Below are positions 51,536 to 60,056 of a stretch of 64,000 bases of DNA, piece by piece. Positions within the stretch are counted from its first letter, which is position 1, and each line of letters opens with the position of its first letter. This stretch comes from BRH-c25 sp964619815 (GTDB lineage Bacteria; Bacillota; Clostridia; Lutisporales; Lutisporaceae). The position numbers and the translations under genes were made by a program. The notes under the pieces are model-generated. The model saw nothing but the letters and a program-made list of their open reading frames with translations. It ran no database searches and was not told the origin of the DNA. Location: the NCBI GenBank assembly GCA_964619815.1, contig CAZUGK010000003.1, positions 1 to 64,000 of the forward strand. Direction: 5' to 3'.

Positions 51536-52733
51536 ATTTTTCCACCTGCCTTATTTCCATAGCTTTTTCTTTAAGATCTATCCACTCTGTGTGATCTTTT
51601 CTTTTACCTTCTTTTATTTCTAAAAGTTCATTGAATATCTTTTCTATCGTGTCTACTGAAACATCTCTTCCGCCAAGACCACCTACATAATGTCTTATAT
51701 CACAATCAACGTTCTTAAGCGCAGCACTTGTTTCACTCCAGACAGGGCCGCCCTGGCCGCCCAACCCGGCACTCCTGTCAAATACACCAATTACTTCTTT
51801 CCCTGATAAAACTTCTGCCAGCAGTTTTGCCGGGAATGGCCTGAATACAACAACCTTTGCCAATCCTACTTTTTTGCCCTGCTCTCTAAGCTTGTTAACA
51901 ACATATTTTGCAGTACCGCACATTGAACCTAAAGCTACTAAAACTACATCCGCATCTTCAGTCTTATATCCTTCAACAATATCCAATTTCCTTCCGAATT
52001 TCGCTTCAAATTCCTTCTGAACTTTTTCAATAACTTCAAATGCATTGTCCATACCAACTTTTTGTTGGAATCTCATTTCAGTAAACTCATCAGATCCGGT
52101 CAAGTTACATACAAACATCGGATCCTCTGTATCGAGGTATGAATTTTTTGGTACATAAGGACCTATAAATTCATCGACCAATTTTTGATCCGGTACATCT
52201 ATTTTCTGCATCGAGTGGGAAAGGAAAAATCCATCCATACATACCATCGCAGGCGTCAATACTTTTTCATCCTCAGCCACCTTGTATGCCATTATTGATA
52301 AGTCAAAAACTTCCTGAACGTTCTGGCAGAAGAATTGCATCCATCCCATATCTCTTTCTGACATTGTATCACCATGATCAGCCCACAATGTCCATGGTGC
52401 TGCAAGCCCCCTGTTAACAACCGGCATTACAATCGGCAGTCTGCATCCTGCAGTCATTCCCAACACCTCATGCATTAATGCCAATCCTTGTGATGAAGTT
52501 GCAGTTGCAGTTCTAACTCCTGTCAGCTGGGCTGCTGTTGCAACAGACATTGCTGTATGTTCTGATTCAACACGAATATATTCTGCATTTAATTCTCCAT
52601 ATGCGACCAACTCTGACAGTTTTTCTGCTATTGAACTTTGAGGTGTTATTGGATAAGCTGATACTACTTGAACCTTAGCCATTTTTATTGCCTCAACTGC
52701 TGCTCCGTTTCCATCCAGCATTTTAAAAGCCAT
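51528..52733 (-). CDS. 2-oxoacid:ferredoxin oxidoreductase alpha subunit
   Basis: 401 residues: VVSAYPITPQSSIAEKLSEL, YIRVESEHTAMSVATAAQLT, RTATATSSQGLALMHEVLGM and AAPWTLWADHGDTMSERDMG. These are the PorA/VorA features, including the pyrimidine-domain TPP contacts. The start ATG overlaps the stop of the delta gene (TAATG). It works in the four-subunit enzyme with the flanking genes. Confidence 0.94.
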   Translation of the reverse strand: MAFKMLDGNGAAVEAIKMAKVQVVSAYPITPQSSIAEKLSELVAYGELNAEYIRVESEHTAMSVATAAQLTGVRTATATSSQGLALMHEVLGMTAGCRLPIVMPVVNRGLAAPWTLWADHGDTMSERDMGWMQFFCQNVQEVFDLSIMAYKVAEDEKVLTPAMVCMDGFFLSHSMQKIDVPDQKLVDEFIGPYVPKNSYLDTEDPMFVCNLTGSDEFTEMRFQQKVGMDNAFEVIEKVQKEFEAKFGRKLDIVEGYKTEDADVVLVALGSMCGTAKYVVNKLREQGKKVGLAKVVVFRPFPAKLLAEVLSGKEVIGVFDRSAGLGGQGGPVWSETSAALKNVDCDIRHYVGGLGGRDVSVDTIEKIFNELLEIKEGKRKDHTEWIDLKEKAMEIRQVEKYA

Positions 52734-53038
52734 TAGACATCACTCCTTTCAGGTACCATTTTGATGCATTTTGTGGGACATTCATTTGCACAGATTCCAC
52801 AACCCTTACAGTAGTTAAAGTCGATTTCAACACATTCGGCTTGGTCCTTTTTAATGGTAATTACGTTCGTCGGACAATATTTCTCACAAGTTCCACATTT
52901 TATACATACGGAAAAGTCAACATATGGCCTTTCTAATCTCCAACTGCCTGTATTTGCAGCAGCATATACATTAGCTACCGGTCCATAAACACTACATCTT
53001 TTTAATGTTTTCGTATGCTTCTCTTGCAGCTTTTGCAT
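52733..53038 (-). CDS. 2-oxoacid:ferredoxin oxidoreductase delta subunit (2x[4Fe-4S])
   Basis: 101 residues with two ferredoxin motifs, CIKCGTCEKYCPTN and CKGCGICANECPTKC. It transfers electrons from the TPP site to ferredoxin. ATG 53038 is preferred; it overlaps the gamma gene by 47 bases, and GGGTGAG stands just upstream. Confidence 0.92.
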   Translation of the reverse strand: MQKLQEKHTKTLKRCSVYGPVANVYAAANTGSWRLERPYVDFSVCIKCGTCEKYCPTNVITIKKDQAECVEIDFNYCKGCGICANECPTKCIKMVPERSDV

Positions 53039-53543
53039 TTTTCTCACCCGCCTTTTTACCAAATGTTGTTATTATAGCCTTTTCAGCAGATTCTATCTTA
53101 GTAATACCTGTTGCTGCCAGTGCACCAAGCATTGATCCATTCGGAATTGCCATTCCTATGTTTTCTAAAGCTATTCTTGTTCCATCTACATAGAATATTT
53201 CTTTGAAGTTATATTTTTTATAAATATCCAATACTTTTTCATCTTCAGTATTCAAAACCAGTATGCTATTTTCATGTATACCTTGTGAAATATCCACATG
53301 CTTTTCTATGATTGTGTGATCCATTACCAAAACAATGTCAGGGTCATAAACAAATGAGTTTATTAATACTGGTTCATCATCTACTATGATACTTGTATTA
53401 ACAGGTGCTCCTCTTCTTTCATGCCCATATGCCGGTACAGTAATAGCATATTTGCCTTCATGCAAAGAAACTGCTTCTGACAGCATTTTTGCTGCTGTTA
53501 CTATACCTTGTCCTCCTAGTCCATAGAATTTTAATTTAATCAT
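52992..53543 (-). CDS. 2-oxoacid:ferredoxin oxidoreductase gamma subunit
   Basis: 183 residues: IKLKFYGLGGQGIVTAAKML, YAITVPAYGHERRGAPVNTS and DIVLVMDHTIIE are the gamma-subunit marks. GGAAGG is placed before the ATG at 53543. It is the first gene of the operon, in the order gamma-delta-alpha-beta known from archaeal and clostridial POR/VOR. Confidence 0.93.
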   Translation of the reverse strand: MIKLKFYGLGGQGIVTAAKMLSEAVSLHEGKYAITVPAYGHERRGAPVNTSIIVDDEPVLINSFVYDPDIVLVMDHTIIEKHVDISQGIHENSILVLNTEDEKVLDIYKKYNFKEIFYVDGTRIALENIGMAIPNGSMLGALAATGITKIESAEKAIITTFGKKAGEKNAKAAREAYENIKKM

Positions 53544-53722
53544 TTCAACCTTCCTTTCATTTTATAAAGTATTGTGAACATTTGAATACTGAGCAGAATA
53601 ACAAGTTTGTTTCGCTATAGTATATATTATTTCTATATATAAAATTATAATCTGATTAATATTCTATGTAAATACTTTTCCGAAAATAATTTCTCTATTT
53701 TAATTCATGTTTCTCATAAAGA

Positions 53723-53773
53723 AACAAGATCCTTAATTCAAGGAAGTATATTCCATAAATTAAGGATCTTGTT
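53723..53773 (-). terminator. Terminator behind the citrate cluster
   Basis: A perfect 16-bp stem (AACAAGATCCTTAATT, 53723-53738, with its complement at 53758-53773) and a 19-base loop, followed on the minus strand by TTTCTTTATG. It lies 115 bases after the isocitrate dehydrogenase remnant. Around 53805-53831 the 12-mer TAAATATCCATG occurs twice in tandem. The rest of 53544-53887 shows only A+T-rich sequence. Confidence 0.7.
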
Positions 53774-53887
53774 ATAGATAATAAGTCAAGAAGTTTATTA
53801 TAATAAATATCCATGTATAAATATCCATGGTCTCCCCATAAGAAAAAGTCCTCCTGATAATATTTATCCTCATATTACCAGAAAGAC

Positions 53888-54058
53888 TCATTTGTTTCGA
53901 TAACTGGATAACTCCGATGCCTGACACATAAGCTCTACATAAGGATAAAGAAGTTTTTCCTTTGTCAGGTTCCAGAGTACATGTGCCATTTCATCGCCGT
54001 CCATCTCAACAATGGGTGTTTTCATGCCAATCTTTATCATCATCCAGCTATTCCTCAT
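53888..54058 (-). pseudogene. Isocitrate dehydrogenase (NADP type) N-terminal remnant
   Basis: A 56-residue frame starting three bases after the prpF stop. IKIGMKTPIVEMDGDEMAHV and LWNLTKEKLLYPYVEL match the first 40 residues of monomer-sized NADP-dependent isocitrate dehydrogenases, where the pattern is MKTPxVEMDGDEMTRxxW followed by IKExLxxPYxDL. The conserved Arg after DEM is His here. After VEL the sequence leaves the family and stops. Complete enzymes have about 400 residues. It is a decayed last gene of the citrate operon. Confidence 0.75.
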
Positions 54059-54060
54059 GA

Positions 54061-55185
54061 CTAATCTCTGACATAAACGTATCCATCCATAATGCGGCGG
54101 GCTGTACGTGTGACACCGCCCTTGACAATCCTCTCACCGGCCATTATGATATCTACGGCTGTTACTCCGCTGGCATGACCGAGGCAGATTACAGTCTGTC
54201 CAGGAGAGGGCTTCACAACCTCATTGACAATAGTACCTTCTATCATAGCCGCGGAGCCGGTGCCAATAGAAACCGTAATCGGATATGCCTTATGAAGAGC
54301 ACCGACAGATACTGCGCGAACGCAGAGATCCATTTCTTCTGCCTGAACTTCATTTTTATCCATGTCAATATAGCTCTGGGGTTTGGAAATAATTGAAACC
54401 TTAGGCAGAGAGGTAGATTTTGTGCGTGCGTCCTCCCAGTTTTCTACAAAGCCGCACTTCTGAGCCGCCAGGCAGCGGATACGTTCTATTTGCTCCATGA
54501 CATCCTTGTTTTCATTGAGTTCTGTTAGCTCGGTACCCTTAATGCCAAGATCACAGGCCCGGATGAATACAATAGTATTGGAGCAATCTATTACCGACAC
54601 CTCAATAGGTCCATATCCGGGAACATCAAAAGTCTCCTTCTTCTTTCCAGTAGGAAGCAGTTTGCCTGTTCCGGCACCTGCAGGATCTTCAAAGTACATA
54701 TCTATACGTGATCCTGTACCCGGAACACCCTTTATCCGCTCATCGCCATGCACCATAGCGCGTCCATTTTCCACTCGTACATGTTCCTCTATGATTTTGT
54801 TGGTATTTGTATTAAGGATACGAACCACTGTAACGGGCTCTACTGCAGTAACAAGGCCCTCATCGATGGCAAAGGGGCCCACTGCTGATGAGATATTGCC
54901 GCAGTTTGCCTTGCCGTCTACTCTCGGAATTACGATATCCACCTGCCTGAAGGTGTAGTTTACATCTACATCAGGTCTGTCGGATGGTGCAATGATAGCT
55001 ATCTTGCTGGTAGACGATACTGTACCGCCCATTCCGTCTATTTGCTTGATATCCGGCGTGCCCATAACCTTCAGAAAAATCTCATCCCATTGCGACTTGT
55101 CTTCAGGCAGGTCCTTCTCGTGGAAAAATACTGCCTTGCTGGTACCACCGCGCATATAAACACAAGGATACTTTTTCATATACAT
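54061..55185 (-). CDS. prpF: PrpF-family isomerase (aconitate / 2-methylaconitate cis-trans isomerase)
   Basis: 374 residues with the PrpF pattern: VYMRGGTSKAVFFHEKDLP, IDGMGGTVSSTSKIAIIAPS, VDGKANCGNISSAVGPFAI (the NCGN Cys is the catalytic base region), PVTVVRILNTNTNKIIEEHV and GHASGVTAVDI. Members shift double bonds in methylaconitate, aconitate or related tricarboxylates without a cofactor. AAGGGGTG precedes the ATG. Placed among citrate lyase genes, it probably isomerises trans-aconitate or a similar acid into a form that can enter the citrate route. Confidence 0.9.
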   Translation of the reverse strand: MYMKKYPCVYMRGGTSKAVFFHEKDLPEDKSQWDEIFLKVMGTPDIKQIDGMGGTVSSTSKIAIIAPSDRPDVDVNYTFRQVDIVIPRVDGKANCGNISSAVGPFAIDEGLVTAVEPVTVVRILNTNTNKIIEEHVRVENGRAMVHGDERIKGVPGTGSRIDMYFEDPAGAGTGKLLPTGKKKETFDVPGYGPIEVSVIDCSNTIVFIRACDLGIKGTELTELNENKDVMEQIERIRCLAAQKCGFVENWEDARTKSTSLPKVSIISKPQSYIDMDKNEVQAEEMDLCVRAVSVGALHKAYPITVSIGTGSAAMIEGTIVNEVVKPSPGQTVICLGHASGVTAVDIIMAGERIVKGGVTRTARRIMDGYVYVRD

Positions 55186-55231
55186 ACCATGTCACCCCTT
55201 TATAGTAAATCACATTTCTGCATGAAATGTG

Positions 55232-55777
55232 TTATAGTACCTTTTTAGCAGCAATCATACTAAATAGAGGATAATTAACCTCAGCCTTAAACTGCTCCAC
55301 CCTCGAATAAGTTTCTTCTGGTGAATGAAGCTTCCTGGACACACATATCGCAGCTGGTTTTTCACAGATAAAACATTTTCTGGATGGCAAGCCAATATCA
55401 TTTCGTCCTACCGGTACCCCGCAGCTATTCATCACATCTATATCAAGCATTCGCCCTCCCGGAATAAGCTCCTCGGCCTCTACGCATATTCTCTTGATCT
55501 CTTCAGCTTCATTATTGATAATTATAAAAAAAGCGGGACCATCATCACTTTGTAAAAAACTCTCAAAGGATAGCGCTTCACCCTTTGTTACCAAAAGCTC
55601 TTTAAAACTGCTGCAAAGCTTCCGGAAAATTATCCTGAATTCATTACTGGTTCTAAACTTTACCGGTACACACAGGGTAACCGTTACCAAGCAGCTTTGC
55701 CACTTTTCAACAAGCAGTTTCCTCATTTTCCATCTTTCTTCTCTTGCCTTCAATACCTTCTGCAATTCCTTATCCAT
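55232..55777 (-). CDS. citX: Citrate lyase holo-ACP synthase (CitX)
   Basis: 181 residues: VLKAREERWKMRKLLVEKWQ, GRMLDIDVMNSCGVPVGRND and LPSRKCFICEKPAAICVSRK followed by HSPEET are the CitX signature. It attaches the 2'-(5''-triphosphoribosyl)-3'-dephospho-CoA prosthetic group to the citrate lyase acyl carrier subunit. It lies 24 bases after citG. Its presence shows that the lyase in the cluster needs this special carrier. Confidence 0.93.
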   Translation of the reverse strand: MDKELQKVLKAREERWKMRKLLVEKWQSCLVTVTLCVPVKFRTSNEFRIIFRKLCSSFKELLVTKGEALSFESFLQSDDGPAFFIIINNEAEEIKRICVEAEELIPGGRMLDIDVMNSCGVPVGRNDIGLPSRKCFICEKPAAICVSRKLHSPEETYSRVEQFKAEVNYPLFSMIAAKKVL

Positions 55778-55801
55778 TTTAGCTCCTCCGGCGTCAAAGC
55801 A

Positions 55802-56665
55802 TCATTTAGTATTTTCCAAAAGGTGCAGCATAATAGCAACTGAAAGCAGGTCTGCGCATCCGCCTGGGCTTATTTTGCGCTTTATATACTCTTCATCCAT
55901 CTTAAAAAGTTCTTGCCGCCCCTCTGGTGTCAATGCGCCGCCTAAAGCCAGAACAGTTTTGGCTGAATTTTGTACATATTCCATTACTTCAATACCGCAC
56001 CTTGCAATCACGTTGGTATCAACTACATTTGCCATAAGATTTAGCAATACCTGCAAGTAAACATCATTCCTGCAGTATGCCCCTACAGAGAAAAGCTCCC
56101 GCATAACAGGCAATGCATATTTTCTTACTGACAAAAAACCTGAGGCTGCTTCACCACGGACTCCACGTATTCCATAGGATAAATAGAGTTCTCTTCCTTT
56201 CGTCATAGGAACGGAGGTATCCGTCAACAGGAAATCCTTCTCTGAAGCTTTGGCTATCACCCCTGCAGCATTACATATTTTTTCGGGTGAAAGCTCCCTA
56301 TATGTGCTGTAGCAATAACCCGCTGCCGCTGCAAGTATTCCAAGCGAGAATATTGCACCCTTGTGTGTGTTTACGCCCATTGTTGCCGTAAACATTGCTT
56401 CTTCACATTCTATGCCCAGAGGCTTGAGCATGTCCAGAGTAGAAGCATCGATACGGCTCAAACCTCTGCCTATTTCCGCAAAGCCTTTAAAATATGGTGA
56501 GATCGCTGTGATGCTGTCAATAAAAGTATAGAAATCCATGTCTGTATGAGCTCCATTGCCAACACGGTCAACAAGCCCAGGCTTCGGTGATACTGAAACC
56601 TCAAAAAGAAGAGCCTGTTCACAGCAAATACCGACTCTTTCGCTAATATTAACAGCTGTTTCCAT
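55802..56665 (-). CDS. citG: Triphosphoribosyl-dephospho-CoA synthase (CitG)
   Basis: 287 residues with EVSVSPKPGLVDRVGNGAHT then DMDFYTFIDSI, MGVNTHKGAIFSLGILAAAA and RGVRGEAASGF. These are the CitG motifs. It makes the prosthetic-group precursor from ATP and dephospho-CoA. In many bacteria citX and citG are fused; here they are separate and adjacent. It follows the chemoreceptor-like gene by 42 bases. Confidence 0.93.
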   Translation of the reverse strand: METAVNISERVGICCEQALLFEVSVSPKPGLVDRVGNGAHTDMDFYTFIDSITAISPYFKGFAEIGRGLSRIDASTLDMLKPLGIECEEAMFTATMGVNTHKGAIFSLGILAAAAGYCYSTYRELSPEKICNAAGVIAKASEKDFLLTDTSVPMTKGRELYLSYGIRGVRGEAASGFLSVRKYALPVMRELFSVGAYCRNDVYLQVLLNLMANVVDTNVIARCGIEVMEYVQNSAKTVLALGGALTPEGRQELFKMDEEYIKRKISPGGCADLLSVAIMLHLLENTK

Positions 56666-56707
56666 TAATTTGCACCTTTCTCCGGATAGGGTTCTGCCTT
56701 ACTGATA

Positions 56708-57781
56708 TCAGATTTTTGTACCCGCTTCCGAAAGCTTTCTTCCGACTGCTTGAAGGTCTTCAAGCATTTTAGCTATTTCCTGAGTCGCTTTTGCTTGCTC
56801 CTGAGTGATTGTATCGCTGTGTTCTACGTTCTTAAGCACACATTTAACTGAATCCTGAAATCTGCTAAGCATTTCATTTATTCTTTTGACTGAACTATTA
56901 CTTTCATCAGCTAATTTACGTATCTCTCCTGCAACAATAGAAAACCCCCGTCCGTGTTCACCTGCACGTGCCGCTTCAATGGCTGCATTCAGTCCCAGTA
57001 AATTACTCTGCTGCGCAACATTTCTAATTATTTCCAATATGTCTGTAGTCTTGCTTACATCCTGAAAAGCAGTTTTGGCGATATCAGCCGCTTCATGACT
57101 TGCAGCCGCAAGCTCCTGTGATGAAGCTGTCAGTTCCTCAATTGCTGCAACTGCCTGCTCTATTGCAGTATAGATTTCAGCGGCATAACGCTGAGCCTGC
57201 TGTATATTTTCAGCCACACGCATGCGCTCCTCTTGCTTTGCTCTTGCAATCTTTACTGCTTCATTAACTGCTCTTTTGATAGAAGCATATCCAGAATCCA
57301 ATATTTCTGTAGTCATACCATAATTCTTTGCTATCTCAGTAGGTCTCAGACTACCAACAATTCCTTGCACACCCATCTGCGAAAGCTGCTTGATCCGTTG
57401 CTCCATCTCAGCTTCTTCCTGCCACGGGCACATTATGATCTCCACATCAGATATGCTGAAGCTATGCTCGCTGATTACACCCGCATGAGCTACAATACCG
57501 ATTTTTTTTATTCCCATTTCACTTATACGCTGTATTGGCTCCAAAAAATCACTGACAGTTGCCGTAATCTCGACTACCGTCTTTCCATAAAGCTTATTCA
57601 GAGCTTCAGCAGCAGCACCCCGGCTAATGAAAACATCAATATCATCATATTTTCCGATCCAATTCTTTGCTTCACTCATACGGCCTACGATTATCTGCAG
57701 CTCAACCCCTAATTCTTCAGCAGCCTGTGTAGCAATATCTTCCATTGCCTGTGACACAGCTACAAAAAGTACTGATTCCAT
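56708..57781 (-). CDS. Soluble chemoreceptor with a PrpR-type sensor domain
   Basis: 357 residues without a membrane segment or HAMP domain. Residues about 1-190 resemble the PrpR_N sensor: DIDVFISRGAAAEALNKLYG, KTVVEITATVSDFLEPIQRI, KIGIVAHAGVI and GVQGIVGSLRPTEIAKNYGM. A short linker helix follows, then an MCP signalling domain with VAQQSNLLGLNAAIEAARAG and HGRGFSIVAGEIRKLADES. It should detect a small organic acid in the cytoplasm and talk to CheW/CheA. The start at 57781 has GGAGG eight bases away; upstream GTG codons overlap that site. It lies between tctA and citG, so its ligand is probably linked to citrate or a similar acid. Confidence 0.85.
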   Translation of the reverse strand: MESVLFVAVSQAMEDIATQAAEELGVELQIIVGRMSEAKNWIGKYDDIDVFISRGAAAEALNKLYGKTVVEITATVSDFLEPIQRISEMGIKKIGIVAHAGVISEHSFSISDVEIIMCPWQEEAEMEQRIKQLSQMGVQGIVGSLRPTEIAKNYGMTTEILDSGYASIKRAVNEAVKIARAKQEERMRVAENIQQAQRYAAEIYTAIEQAVAAIEELTASSQELAAASHEAADIAKTAFQDVSKTTDILEIIRNVAQQSNLLGLNAAIEAARAGEHGRGFSIVAGEIRKLADESNSSVKRINEMLSRFQDSVKCVLKNVEHSDTITQEQAKATQEIAKMLEDLQAVGRKLSEAGTKI

Positions 57782-57850
57782 CACATTCACCTCCCCTGTT
57801 ATATAGCAGAGCTATGTCAGAAAACAAATGTAATACAATTCCAAATGCAG

Positions 57851-57892
57851 AAGGCTTCATTGCATTTTTTACTTGAGATGCAATGAAGCCTT
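57851..57892. other. 15-bp perfect hairpin between tctA and the chemoreceptor gene
   Basis: AAGGCTTCATTGCAT (57851-57865) and ATGCAATGAAGCCTT (57878-57892) with a 12-base loop. There is no T run on the minus strand. A second stem (CACTTAGTGTTT/AAACACTAAGTG, about 57933-57959) overlaps the last codons of tctA. They may tune read-through between the transporter and the downstream genes. Confidence 0.6.
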
Positions 57893-57946
57893 ATCGCATC
57901 TGTTGATACTATCATATAATTATACTTTAACACTTAGTGTTTATAA

Positions 57947-59446
57947 CTAAACACTAAGTGTGCCTTTTTTTCTATTTATAAGTGGCTTTATCATCGGCCA
58001 TACCAGCATTACTATGCAAGCTATCATAAGCACTGCTGTAATTGGTTTGGAGAATACACCAAGAATATTACCGTTCTCAAGCAGAATAGCTCTTCTCAGG
58101 TTGGATTCACACATTTCTCCAAGTACAAGACCAAGAATAAGAGCTGCAGCATTGAAACCCGTCTTGCTGAATGCATAGCCCAGAACACCCGCAATAACCA
58201 TCAGCATTACATCACCTGTGCTGTTGGAAAGTGCAAAGCTTCCGATAGTAGCAAGCAGAGCTATGACAGTACCTAATATACTATATGGAATAGCAAGTAT
58301 CTTGCTGAATACTTTTGCTATCCATATTGCAATAATAACCATAATAATATTAGTAACTATCATAGAAGCAAAAACACTGGAAAGAAATTCAGGTTGACGC
58401 TTAAGAAGCAAAGGCCCCATCTGTACACCCTTGAGCACCAGGGCAGACATCATAACAGCAGCTGCATTACCTCCGGGGATACCTAAAGCAAGGAGAGGCA
58501 CCATAGAACCACCTGTAGCAGCATTGTTTGCTGTTTCTGAAGCTGCAACGCCCTCAGGTGCCCCCTTTCCATACTTCTCCGGTGTTCTAGAGCTTTTAAC
58601 CTCTGCCGTGTAGCTGAGGAATGAAGCAATTGTAGCCCCTGCGCCCGGAAGTATACCAACAACGGTTCCTATAACACCTGAACGGATTATAGTCCATTTC
58701 ATCACCCAGAGTTCCTTTAATGAGGTAAGCTTTGTTTTAACCTTTCCTTCATTCTTGCCTACGTTCTCTAATTTAGTACGCTTTACAGTCTGTTTGAGCA
58801 CCTCTGTAATAGCAAACATACCAATCATCACAGGAATCATCTCTACCCCTGAAAGTAAGGTGGAACTGCCCCATGTAAATCTTGCAAAGCCGTCCAGAGG
58901 GTCCATGCCTATAGTAGCCAGCCACAGGCCTATAAGACCGGAGATAATTGTCTGTATTACATTGCCACCGTCAAGGCAGGTTAAAACCGAAAGTCCCAGA
59001 AAAGAAACTGCAAACAGCTCGGAAGGCCCGAATTTAAGAGCAGCACTTGCTAGCTGGGGTGACAAAAGGAACATTGCAACAGCGGCAAGAGTACCTCCAA
59101 TTGCTGAAGTTATCAGAGAAATACCCAATGCTTTGCCTGCTTCGCCTCTTTCGGTCATCGGATAACCGTCAAAGGTTGTAGCGGCACTGGAGGGAGTTCC
59201 CGGTATCTTAAACAGAATAGCTGTAATGCCGCCTCCGGTTATAGCTGCACAATAGACAGAAACAAGAAATGCAATAGCAACCAGTGGGGACATTGTGTAG
59301 GTGAAGGTCATGGCCAGAACAACAGCCATGGAAGCACTAACTCCGGGCAAAGCTCCGAATATTACTCCAAGCACTGTCCCGCCGACAATATATAGAAAAG
59401 TAACAGGGTTCAAAACAATTTGAAAACCCGATATCAATAAATCCAT
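57947..59446 (-). CDS. tctA: Tripartite tricarboxylate transporter large permease subunit (TctA), second copy
   Basis: 499 residues with about 11 membrane helices. GVIFGALPGVSASMAVVLAM, GTVVGILPGAGATIASFLSY and ANNAATGGSMVPLLALGIPG are the repeated TctA signatures. It is distinct from the first copy (30927-32426) and belongs to the citrate cluster. It works with TctB and TctC coded upstream. Confidence 0.95.
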   Translation of the reverse strand: MDLLISGFQIVLNPVTFLYIVGGTVLGVIFGALPGVSASMAVVLAMTFTYTMSPLVAIAFLVSVYCAAITGGGITAILFKIPGTPSSAATTFDGYPMTERGEAGKALGISLITSAIGGTLAAVAMFLLSPQLASAALKFGPSELFAVSFLGLSVLTCLDGGNVIQTIISGLIGLWLATIGMDPLDGFARFTWGSSTLLSGVEMIPVMIGMFAITEVLKQTVKRTKLENVGKNEGKVKTKLTSLKELWVMKWTIIRSGVIGTVVGILPGAGATIASFLSYTAEVKSSRTPEKYGKGAPEGVAASETANNAATGGSMVPLLALGIPGGNAAAVMMSALVLKGVQMGPLLLKRQPEFLSSVFASMIVTNIIMVIIAIWIAKVFSKILAIPYSILGTVIALLATIGSFALSNSTGDVMLMVIAGVLGYAFSKTGFNAAALILGLVLGEMCESNLRRAILLENGNILGVFSKPITAVLMIACIVMLVWPMIKPLINRKKGTLSV

Positions 59447-59463
59447 TGTACTATCCCTCCTTA

Positions 59464-59988
59464 TTAAAGTGTTTCAAGCATCAGAGCAAAATCACGGAAA
59501 ATTCCTATGCCTCTGGGCAGCATAATGGACAAACCCTTTGAGAACAGGAAGTATAAAATTACAACGCTCAGAAATGAATACAGTAAAAGGTTCGGGATGC
59601 GTTTCTCACCTAAAAGTCTTGAATATGCCACTGCAAATAAGAATGATCCTGTTATAAAGCCAAGATACTCCAATGCAAATGCATAAACTAACATGGCTGC
59701 AATACCTAAAAACAACTTGTTCTTAAGTATACCCTTAAAGTTTATCTTCTTTATTGTACTGAGATTTCTCTCCTCCTTGGGTGTTCTTTTATAAATATTG
59801 TACATGTTAATTGCTATAAAAAACACCAGAAGCATGAGAAGCATCTGCGGCCACTGAGCCCCGTCCATGTTGCCCGGCTGCGGCTCAGGTGCAATGGAAC
59901 CTACATAAAAGTAACAATAAATAAAAAATAAAGCCATGGCACCGTTAAACAATAATTGGATAGCCAATTTATTATCCCTCACTTCCAT
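59464..59988 (-). CDS. tctB: Tripartite tricarboxylate transporter small permease subunit (TctB), second copy
   Basis: 174 residues with four membrane helices (LLFNGAMALFFIYCYFYVGS, QWPQMLLMLLVFFIAINMYN, LFLGIAAMLVYAFALEYLGF, LLLYSFLSVVILYFLFSKGL). The start is not sure: ATG 59988 has a weak ribosome site, while TTG 59967 has GAGGGA seven bases upstream. It sits between tctC and tctA, the normal order. Confidence 0.88.
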   Translation of the reverse strand: MEVRDNKLAIQLLFNGAMALFFIYCYFYVGSIAPEPQPGNMDGAQWPQMLLMLLVFFIAINMYNIYKRTPKEERNLSTIKKINFKGILKNKLFLGIAAMLVYAFALEYLGFITGSFLFAVAYSRLLGEKRIPNLLLYSFLSVVILYFLFSKGLSIMLPRGIGIFRDFALMLETL

Positions 59989-59992
59989 TTTG

Positions 59993-60031
59993 CCACTGCT
60001 TTGTATGGTTTTTAGCCATCCAAAGCAGTGG
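59993..60031 (-). other. Intercistronic stem-loop between tctC and tctB
   Basis: CCACTGCTTTGTATGG (59993-60008) and CCATCCAAAGCAGTGG (60016-60031) pair with one mismatch around a seven-base loop. There is no T run on the minus strand. As with the hairpin after the sugar-binding protein gene at 9617-9661, it may protect the abundant binding-protein mRNA. Confidence 0.65.
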
Positions 60032-60056
60032 TTGATAATTATTACTATACTATTAA

